This document shows, in pieces, positions 6,360 through 11,600 of a DNA stretch of 11,600 bases. Made by a program: the position numbers and the translations under genes. Numbering within the stretch: the stretch's first letter is position 1; each line of letters begins with the position of its first letter. The stretch is taken from NCBI GenBank assembly GCA_002292895.1, contig DBCE01000030.1, positions 11,710 to 23,309 on the forward strand. Reading direction: 5' to 3'. The stretch comes from Phycisphaerales bacterium UBA966 (GTDB taxonomy: Bacteria; Planctomycetota; Phycisphaerae; Phycisphaerales; SM1A02). The notes beneath the pieces were generated by a model, which did not search any database, was not told the origin of the DNA, and worked only from the letters and a program-made list of their open reading frames with translations.

Positions 6360-6615
6360 ATCCGGTGCGGCTGGCAGTGGTTGCTGCTTGACCCGTTCCA
6401 GCCCAGCACCTCCGGCTTTGATTTGCGGCAATGCGATCTCACTTGCGGACGCTGTGCCGCTCCCGGCGCATGCCAGTGCAGCAACGTTGGTAGTGCCGAT
6501 CGAGTGTGGCGCATCGGTTCGCAAGGCGTGGTGAGGGTAGCACACCGTGCACAGTGGACCGCTGCGCTCCGCAGTGCGCGCGTGACCGGTGGGGGTGGCG
6601 GTACCTTCTGAGGGA
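6360..6615. other. Divergent intergenic region between moaA and the TSUP transporter gene
   Basis: This region should hold the promoters of both divergent genes. It is GC-rich and I could not pick a reliable -35/-10 pair on either strand. The moaA frame stays open through it on the minus strand, with low-complexity-like content and no recognisable domain. I looked for a Moco riboswitch (Moco RNA motif), known upstream of moaA in some bacteria, but cannot establish one by eye. Confidence 0.4.
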
Positions 6616-7350
6616 ATGGAGACCTCAGGATCCATCGAAGTATTCGTACTGATGCTCGCAGTCGTGGCCGCGCTCTACGCAAGTGTTGGTCATGGCGGTG
6701 CGTCTGGCTATTTGGCGGTGATGGCCTTGTTTGGCGTGAGTGCAACGGTGATGCGCCCAACGGCACTGATACTCAACGTATTGGTGTCGTTCCTGGCGAC
6801 GGTGATGTTCGCTCGTGCGGGGCAGGTTCGTTGGCGCATGCTGGCGCCGTTCGTCATTACCTCAGTTCCCATGGCATTCCTAGGAGGGACGCGCACACTG
6901 CAGGACAGCAGCTTTCGGATAGTGGTGGCAGTGGTGCTGGTGTTCGTGGCCGTGCGGCTCTTTATTCCTGCACTGCAACGACCGGCTCGTACGTTGTCGC
7001 TTCCGATCGCGCTTGTCATCGGCGCAGTCATCGGCGCACTCTCCGGGCTCATTGGTGTGGGTGGCGGCATCTTTCTCACACCGCTCCTCATCCTGTGGGG
7101 TTGGTCAACACCGCGCGAGGCCGCCGCTTTGTCCGCACCGTTCATTCTGGTCAACTCGATTGCCGGTCTGACGGGAATGATGACCCAGGGAATTCACTGT
7201 GAGCAGTGGATTTGGTGGGCGTGCGCGGCCGTTGTTGTCGGCGGGTGGATTGGTGCGCAGTGGAGCATTCGCGGTGCGTCCCAGCGGACGTTGCGTGTCT
7301 TGCTGGGAGTGGTGATTCTGGTGGCGGCTATGAAGTTTGTGCTGGTCTAA
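6616..7350 (+). CDS. TSUP family membrane transporter (TauE/SafE-like)
   Basis: Integral inner-membrane protein of 244 residues with about seven to eight hydrophobic segments (roughly 9-25, 31-41, 49-66, 76-92, 102-120, 129-160, 170-190, 198-217, 227-244). The two family half-repeat signatures are visible: VGHGGASGYLAVMAL (24-38) followed by MRPTALILN (46-54), and LIGVGGGIFLTPLLIL (145-160). The TSUP family includes exporters or importers of sulfite, sulfoacetate and other sulfur-containing anions; the substrate cannot be read from sequence. The ATG at 6616 is the likeliest start, although its GAGGG run is very close. GTG at 6589 is an alternative that would overlap nothing if moaA starts at 6338. 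Divergence from moaA suggests, but does not prove, a link to Moco or oxyanion metabolism. Confidence 0.87.
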   Translation: METSGSIEVFVLMLAVVAALYASVGHGGASGYLAVMALFGVSATVMRPTALILNVLVSFLATVMFARAGQVRWRMLAPFVITSVPMAFLGGTRTLQDSSFRIVVAVVLVFVAVRLFIPALQRPARTLSLPIALVIGAVIGALSGLIGVGGGIFLTPLLILWGWSTPREAAALSAPFILVNSIAGLTGMMTQGIHCEQWIWWACAAVVVGGWIGAQWSIRGASQRTLRVLLGVVILVAAMKFVLV

Positions 7351-7378
7351 AGCAGACTTGGCGCGTACATTTCTTGCC

Positions 7379-7984
7379 ATGCCCCTCTTGAATCCTGGCC
7401 GTAAGGCTGCCGCTTTCTCCGCTCCCGACCAAACTGGCACGCTCCGAACGCTTGCCGAATTCAAGGGTCAATCCGTTGTGCTGTACTTCTATCCAAAGGA
7501 TGACACGCCCGGTTGCACCGTGGAAGCATGCTCCTTCCGTGACGGGTGGGCAAAGTTGCGTAAGGCAGGTATCGAGGTTCTCGGCGTCAGCCCAGACGGC
7601 ACCGCGAGCCATGTGAAGTTCATCAAGAAGTTCAAGCTTCCGTTCGCGTTGCTCGCGGACGAGCCCGCCGCCGGCAAGGCACCGAAGTTGTGCACGGCCT
7701 ACGGAACCTGGCAAGAAAAATCCATGTATGGCAAGAAGTACATGGGCGTTGCGCGCACCACCTACCTGATTGGTCCGGACGGCAAAGTGGCCGCACGGTT
7801 CGACAAGGTGAAGCCCGAAGGCCACGCCGACGAGATCCTTGCCGCCGCCGCCGCGCTAGGCTCCGCACCATGCACGCCGTCGAAATCCGCTTCCTCCGCC
7901 TCCACCAAGGCGCGCAGCTCCCCGCGTACCAAACCGAGCACGCGGCGGGCCTCGACCTCCACGCCTGCATCGAAGCGCCGGTGA
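7379..7984 (+). CDS. bcp: Thiol peroxidase, Bcp/PrxQ-type peroxiredoxin, with overprinted basic tail
   Basis: Reduces hydrogen peroxide and organic peroxides using thioredoxin-type reductants. The thioredoxin-fold core (residues 1 to about 160) has YFYPKDDTPGCTVEACSFRD, with peroxidatic C46 and resolving C51 spaced as in E. coli Bcp, and the late GKKYMGVARTTYLI segment (118-131). The start is the ATG at 7379, because residues PLLNPGRKAAAFS align with the usual beginning. Family members end near residue 155-160. Here the frame continues 40 residues more as a Ser/Thr/Lys/Arg/Pro-rich tail ending SKRR, read entirely in a different frame of dut. A TAG at 7857-7859, one base out of frame, would give the normal length. 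The tail could be a recent extension, or come from an indel or sequencing error in the GCC repeat at 7841-7852. Confidence 0.92.
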   Translation: MPLLNPGRKAAAFSAPDQTGTLRTLAEFKGQSVVLYFYPKDDTPGCTVEACSFRDGWAKLRKAGIEVLGVSPDGTASHVKFIKKFKLPFALLADEPAAGKAPKLCTAYGTWQEKSMYGKKYMGVARTTYLIGPDGKVAARFDKVKPEGHADEILAAAAALGSAPCTPSKSASSASTKARSSPRTKPSTRRASTSTPASKRR

Positions 7985-8313
7985 CACTTGCGCCCGGTGA
8001 CATCGCGATGATTCCGTGTGGATTTGCCATGGCCATTCCACACGGCTTTGAAGCGCAAGTTCGACCACGATCCGGTCTTGCCACGAAACACGGGATTGGC
8101 ATGCCAAACTCTCCGGGCACCGTTGATAGTGATTACCGCGGTGAGATGAAGGTGCCGCTCGTCAATCTTGGTCGCGCGCCATTCACGGTGGAGCATGGAA
8201 TGCGAATCGCGCAAATGGTGGTGGCGCCGGTGGCGCGTGCGACCGTCCGCGTGGTTGAGGAACTTGACGGAACATCGCGCGGCGCGGGCGGATTTGGCAG
8301 CACCGGGCACTGA
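7870..8313 (+). CDS. dut: Deoxyuridine 5'-triphosphate nucleotidohydrolase (dUTPase)
   Basis: Hydrolyses dUTP to dUMP and pyrophosphate, keeping uracil out of DNA and feeding dTMP synthesis; a homotrimer in this family. The 147-residue protein has all five trimeric dUTPase motifs: AGLDLHA (motif 1), PRSGLA (2), GTVDSDYRGEMKVPL (3, with the catalytic Asp), GMRIAQMVV (4) and the C-terminal RGAGGFGSTGH (5). Length matches E. coli Dut (about 151). The ATG at 7870 gives a normal N-terminus (MHAVEIRFLRL); the frame is open further upstream only as a shadow of bcp. Its first 115 bp overlap the end of bcp in the -1 frame. If bcp originally ended at 7859, dut would start 10 bp later, a usual operon spacing. 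Confidence 0.96.
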   Translation: MHAVEIRFLRLHQGAQLPAYQTEHAAGLDLHACIEAPVTLAPGDIAMIPCGFAMAIPHGFEAQVRPRSGLATKHGIGMPNSPGTVDSDYRGEMKVPLVNLGRAPFTVEHGMRIAQMVVAPVARATVRVVEELDGTSRGAGGFGSTGH

Positions 8314-8344
8314 CCGGAAACGCGCCGCTCCGTATCATCTCGGA

Positions 8345-9535
8345 ATGACCACCGCGACCGCCCGTGAAGTCACTGTCCCGCTTCTTGACCTCAAAGCTCA
8401 GTACGCCACTATCCGTGCGGAGATCGAGCCTGCTGTGCTCGCCGTGATGGAGAGTCAGTATTTCATCGGCGGGCCCAAGATTGACGAGCTTGAGAAGGAA
8501 GTGGCCGCCTATTGCCACGCCAAGCATGCGATCGGCTGCGCCAACGGTTCTGACGCCATTCTGCTTGCGCTGCAAGCGCTTGATGTTGGTCCTGGCGACG
8601 AGGTGATTCTTCCAACGTTCACATTCTTCGCCACTGCCGGCAGCGTGCATCGCCTGGGCGCACGCCCGGTCTTTGTGGACATCGACCCCACCACCTACAA
8701 CATTTGCCCAAAGTCAATTGAAGAAGCCTTCGGCTGTTGCAAGAAGGTGAAGTGCTTGATGCCCGTGCATCTCTTTGGTCAAGCTGCGGATCTTGACAGC
8801 ATCATGGCGATCGCCAAGGCGCGGAACCTGACGGTTGTTGAAGACTGCGCGCAAGCCATCGGCACCGAAGACGTGCACGGTCGCCGCGTGGGCAGCGTTG
8901 GCGACATTGGCACATACAGCTTCTTCCCCTCCAAGAACCTTGGTGGGTTTGGTGATGGCGGCATCATGGCCACCAACTCCGATGTTCACGCGGCCCGCAT
9001 GAAGCGCCTGCGCAATCACGGCATGGAGCCAAAGTATTTCCACCAAGAAATCGGCATGAACTCGCGCCTTGATGCGCTGCAGGCCGCGGTGCTCAGCATC
9101 AAGCTCCGGCACCTTGATTCGTGGAGTAATGCGCGCCAGCGCAATGCCGCGTGGTACGACGAGTTCTATACCGCCCATGGCGCCACCGACAGCTCAGTTC
9201 CGGTGGATGCGGGCGGGCTTCCGCTTCGTTTCCCGAAGGCGCCGACTGCTGGTCGTCACATCTACAACCAGTACGTCATCCGCGTGCCAGCGCGTATCCG
9301 CGACGCTGTGCGCGATGAGCTCACCAAGCGCAAGATTGGCACCGAGATTTACTACCCGCTCTGCTTGCATATGCAGGAGTGCTTCAAATTCTTGGGGTAC
9401 CAGAAGGGTGTGTTCCCGCATTCGGAGCGTGCAGCGCTGGAAACGATCGCGATGCCCATCTACGGCGAACTGACGGAAGCACAGCGCCACTGGGTTGCCG
9501 AGAGCGTTGTGGAAACGGTCAAGAAACTCGCCTGA
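8345..9535 (+). CDS. DegT/DnrJ/EryC1/StrS family PLP-dependent sugar aminotransferase
   Basis: Transfers an amino group, usually from glutamate, to a nucleotide-linked keto-sugar used for surface polysaccharides. The 396-residue protein begins with VPLLDLKAQY (11-20), then CANGSDAILLAL (65-76), DEVILPTFTFFATA (85-98), VEDCAQAIG (165-173, with the PLP-pairing Asp167) and SFFPSKNLGGFGDGG (192-206), where Lys197 forms the PLP Schiff base. NSRLDALQAAVL is the family's usual following motif. Overall it resembles WbpE/WlbC-type enzymes making 3-amino-uronic sugars, but the exact substrate is uncertain. The ATG at 8345 fits the family start; a weak CGGA precedes it. It lies 31 bp after dut and is probably cotranscribed. 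No other sugar gene is in the window. Confidence 0.93.
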   Translation: MTTATAREVTVPLLDLKAQYATIRAEIEPAVLAVMESQYFIGGPKIDELEKEVAAYCHAKHAIGCANGSDAILLALQALDVGPGDEVILPTFTFFATAGSVHRLGARPVFVDIDPTTYNICPKSIEEAFGCCKKVKCLMPVHLFGQAADLDSIMAIAKARNLTVVEDCAQAIGTEDVHGRRVGSVGDIGTYSFFPSKNLGGFGDGGIMATNSDVHAARMKRLRNHGMEPKYFHQEIGMNSRLDALQAAVLSIKLRHLDSWSNARQRNAAWYDEFYTAHGATDSSVPVDAGGLPLRFPKAPTAGRHIYNQYVIRVPARIRDAVRDELTKRKIGTEIYYPLCLHMQECFKFLGYQKGVFPHSERAALETIAMPIYGELTEAQRHWVAESVVETVKKLA

Positions 9536-9588
9536 TCGCTCAAGCGCTTACGCATCCACGTCACTCTGTTTTGCTGTGTGTGCGTCCG

Positions 9589-10266
9589 TCACGCCAGCGC
9601 AGAAAGTCCCGTGAGTCCAATGGGCTCGCGTGCAAAGAACGGCTCCGCGCTTGTTGTACCGATGCGACTGCCGAAGTAGGTACCAGCCGCATCAAGCCAG
9701 TCCACTACCCGTCGGTTTCCGGGGTTGTCTACAAACTGGCTTCGATACGCCAACACAGCATTGCGTTTCTGCTCACCAAAGCCGGTCGTGTCAAACACGA
9801 ACGACGGCTGCGGCACAATGCGTAAATGCGTCGCGTAGTAGTGAAACAACCACTTCGGATAAATCGGTTCGCCCGCCAAGCCGCAGTTGGTGAGCTTGGC
9901 GTCAAAGCGCGCGTCCTCAACGATGCGGGTTCCAGCAATGTGATCGGGGTGAGCGTCTTCGAAGTACGGAACAAAGATCATCTCTGCGCGGAAGGTGCGG
10001 ATCACCGAAGCGACTTTGTGCCGCGCTTCGATCGAATGCGTCACCGTGCGATTCGGTAGGTCGAGCGTGATGCGCTCTGCGCCAAGAATGCGCGCGGCTT
10101 CCGCTGACTCGCGCGCCCGGGTGGCTCGATCCCCAAAGGGCGTTGGCTCGCCATCGGTCAGGTCCAACAACAGCACGCGATGTCCTTGCGAAACCAATCG
10201 GGCAATGGTGCCTCCCATGCCAAGTTCTTGATCGTCGGGATGCGGTCCTGCAACAAGAATATTCAT
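9589..10266 (-). CDS. bshB1: PIG-L family deacetylase, BshB1-like (bacillithiol biosynthesis)
   Basis: Probable zinc-dependent N-acetylglucosaminyl-malate deacetylase, the second step of bacillithiol synthesis. The 225-residue protein has the metal site PHPDDQELGMGG (8-19) and AHPDH (105-109), supplying His9, Asp12 and His106 (or nearby His109). It also shares BshB1-specific stretches: LLLDLTDGEPTPFG (32-45), RITLDLPNR (65-73), FVPYFEDAHPDH (98-109) and AEPFFARE (207-214). The family usually reads HPDDVE; here it is HPDDQE. Start ATG at 10266, 9 bp after the stop of the upstream gene, so the pair is probably one operon. bshA and bshC are not visible, so use in another sugar deacetylation remains possible. 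Converges with the aminotransferase gene across 53 bp that hold no clear terminator. Confidence 0.85.
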   Translation of the reverse strand: MNILVAGPHPDDQELGMGGTIARLVSQGHRVLLLDLTDGEPTPFGDRATRARESAEAARILGAERITLDLPNRTVTHSIEARHKVASVIRTFRAEMIFVPYFEDAHPDHIAGTRIVEDARFDAKLTNCGLAGEPIYPKWLFHYYATHLRIVPQPSFVFDTTGFGEQKRNAVLAYRSQFVDNPGNRRVVDWLDAAGTYFGSRIGTTSAEPFFAREPIGLTGLSALA

Positions 10267-10275
10267 GCGCAAAGC

Positions 10276-11600
10276 CTAGCGGCGCTTTGGGGAAGCGCCG
10301 GCCGGAGTGGCGGGGCGGGCGGCAATTTCCGCTGCCAGGCGCTTGAGCGCAGCCAATCGTGCCACGTCACCGTCCAGTCGGCCAGCAAATTCAGCGCAAA
10401 TGACATGTGTCAGGGCCTGCAACTCCTTGGCGACTTCACCCTGCCGGAGGGTGCGCGCTCGCGTCACTTCCGTCAAACACCGGGCGAGTTGCATGAGCAG
10501 GGCTCGGTCGGAAGCCAAGTATGCGTCAGTGGCTGGTGCATCGCGGGCTGCTGCAAGCCGTGCCCCTAGTGTGTTGCGTGTTGCTAGCCATTGCTCCAGC
10601 GTTTCCGCAAGCCGCGCTACTACAACCATGAGCGGCAAATCTGACTCAACGTTGGCAATATCCGCTTCCGCGGCTTCGTCCTGCCCAGCGAGAAATGCTT
10701 CGAGCGCCAACGCGCCACGCGCAGCAATGGCCTTCGGGTGCGGCATCCATCCGTCAGCGGGTGCTGCAAAGCCTCCCCACGCGTTGAGTTGGCGTTCCGC
10801 ACCTTCGTACTTCTGCAGTGCTGCGGACCACTCCAATAGTTCGGTGATTCGTGATCCCTGCAACATACGGCGCGAGGCTTCCGTGTTTGCCTTTCCATTC
10901 GCCCATGCGCCGGCCCATGTGCTTCTTCGGCGGTCGAGTTCCTTCAGCAATTCACTTGATCGTCCCGAGCACGCATTGATCGCCGCTGGGTCTCCGCGCC
11001 TGACCATGCGTTCGAACCGCCCGGCCATCATCAGATCTGCCTCGGTAGCGAACATGTCCATGGCATCGCGCGCGGCCTTGCTGCGAGTGGGGTCGCGCAG
11101 AGCCGTTGCCCATCCCTTACTAGTGGATTCGAACGCAGCGCGAGACTGCGCGCGCACTGCGCCGATCGTATCGACCCATCCTTGAATGGCGCCAATTCGT
11201 AGCAGATCTGCAGCAGCTTCCTGCAGTGACTTGACCGCCACGTCAGTGCCAGCGTCCGAACCACGTGCTAAATCAGGTAGTCCCACCGCAACACGAACGC
11301 CGTGTGTGATGGCACGCGCCCGTAACTCGGTTGCCACGGCGCGCAGGTCGTTTCTGAGTGTCGCAGGGTTAAACGCGACGCACGTCGCTTCGGCTGCAAC
11401 AGCGTCAGCACATCGCTGTGCGTGTTCGCTGTTGAATGCGCCGGCCAGTGCGCGCAGACCTTGGCACACGGCGTTTGTCGTCCACCCATCCGGTTGATTT
11501 GACAAGGCCGTCCCAGCTTCGATCGCGCGTGAGCATTCACTGATTGCCTGCATGCTGGCAGCGTCGCGTGCGCTGCGAGCGCGCTCGTACGCTGCGGCAA
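10276..11600 (-). CDS. Unidentified Ala-rich, mostly helical protein (5' end outside the window)
   Basis: The reading frame is open from the TAG at 10276 to the window edge. The first in-frame ATG inside (11553) is preceded by 15 more sense codons of the same helical character (AAAYERARSARDAAS), so the true start probably lies beyond 11600. About 440 residues are visible. They are rich in Ala, Leu, Arg and Glu with few predicted breaks. They suggest a multi-helix or coiled-coil protein, for example around LAETLEQWLATRNTLGARLA and the last 100 residues, ending in a basic PKRR tail. I see no signal peptide, membrane segment, catalytic motif or recognised family in this part. It lies 9 bp upstream of the bshB1-like gene, so the two are probably cotranscribed. 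An antisense open frame over much of it is a codon-bias shadow. Confidence 0.7.
   Translation of the reverse strand, partial: AAAYERARSARDAASMQAISECSRAIEAGTALSNQPDGWTTNAVCQGLRALAGAFNSEHAQRCADAVAAEATCVAFNPATLRNDLRAVATELRARAITHGVRVAVGLPDLARGSDAGTDVAVKSLQEAAADLLRIGAIQGWVDTIGAVRAQSRAAFESTSKGWATALRDPTRSKAARDAMDMFATEADLMMAGRFERMVRRGDPAAINACSGRSSELLKELDRRRSTWAGAWANGKANTEASRRMLQGSRITELLEWSAALQKYEGAERQLNAWGGFAAPADGWMPHPKAIAARGALALEAFLAGQDEAAEADIANVESDLPLMVVVARLAETLEQWLATRNTLGARLAAARDAPATDAYLASDRALLMQLARCLTEVTRARTLRQGEVAKELQALTHVICAEFAGRLDGDVARLAALKRLAAEIAARPATPAGASPKRR

Noticed and set aside
6339..6635. moaA starting at 6635 with a 99-residue extension
   Set aside because: The ATG at 6338 gives the canonical MoaA beginning and length, and the extension would overlap the divergent transporter start. 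Kept only as a finding.
6339..6640. Moco riboswitch upstream of moaA
   Set aside because: Expected by analogy with other bacteria, but I cannot match its conserved structure by eye; needs a covariance-model search.
8168..8344. Upstream extension of the aminotransferase to 8168
   Set aside because: It overlaps dut in another frame, and the conserved aminotransferase start lies just after the ATG at 8345.
9536..9588. Bidirectional terminator between the aminotransferase and the deacetylase genes
   Set aside because: Only the short palindrome AAGCGCTT is present, with no stable stem followed by a T-run in either direction.
10307..11185. Long plus-strand open frame (292 codons)
   Set aside because: It lies fully antisense to the helical gene, is extremely rich in Ala, Ser and Arg, and shows no domain; typical shadow of a GC-rich gene.
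1..11600. CRISPR array, insertion sequence, phage or defence island
   Set aside because: No spaced direct repeats, transposase, integrase or phage genes were seen; gene content is mostly core metabolism.

Overview
The window looks like chromosomal DNA of a moderately GC-rich bacterium, most likely a planctomycete of the Phycisphaerae type. This lineage call is inference. It rests mainly on the secreted metalloprotease at 3527-5170, whose C-terminus carries two dockerin-like calcium loops, each followed by a 'WG-C' ending (final residues GWGACP), a tail style I associate with that group. A BshB1-type deacetylase is compatible with this.

Layout. Positions 1-183 may hold the end of an unidentified + strand gene. 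Positions 198-3319 are a molybdenum cofactor (Moco) locus: moeA-moaC-mogA run on the minus strand as a tight operon, and moaD-moaE run divergently on the plus strand. About 76 bp separate the two groups and contain a TTACA-C-TGTAA palindrome overlapping both candidate promoters. A serine tRNA with its own terminator (3355-3493, minus) and the metalloprotease gene (minus) follow. Then comes moaA (5355-6338, minus), diverging from a TSUP-family membrane transporter (6616-7350, plus). From 7379 to 9535 the plus strand carries a Bcp-type peroxiredoxin, dUTPase (overlapping the peroxiredoxin gene by 115 bp) and a DegT/DnrJ-type sugar aminotransferase. The right end is a minus-strand pair: an unidentified Ala-rich helical protein that runs off the window, followed 9 bp later by a BshB1/PIG-L deacetylase.

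How the genes work together. MoaA and MoaC convert GTP to cyclic pyranopterin monophosphate. MoaD and MoaE add the dithiolene sulfurs. MogA adenylylates molybdopterin and MoeA inserts molybdate. The window therefore holds nearly the whole core Moco pathway. It lacks the MoaD-activating enzyme MoeB, a molybdate transporter, the nucleotide-attaching MobA and any molybdoenzyme. The remaining genes are general metabolism: peroxide defence, nucleotide-pool sanitation, surface-sugar synthesis and probably thiol synthesis.

Most unusual observations: the tRNA-Ser has an ACU anticodon instead of the usual GCU and a U-U mismatch in its T stem; the peroxiredoxin has a basic tail read out of frame through the dUTPase gene; and moaD appears to start from a leaderless transcript at a palindromic divergent control region. 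I did not find a clear new multi-gene system.
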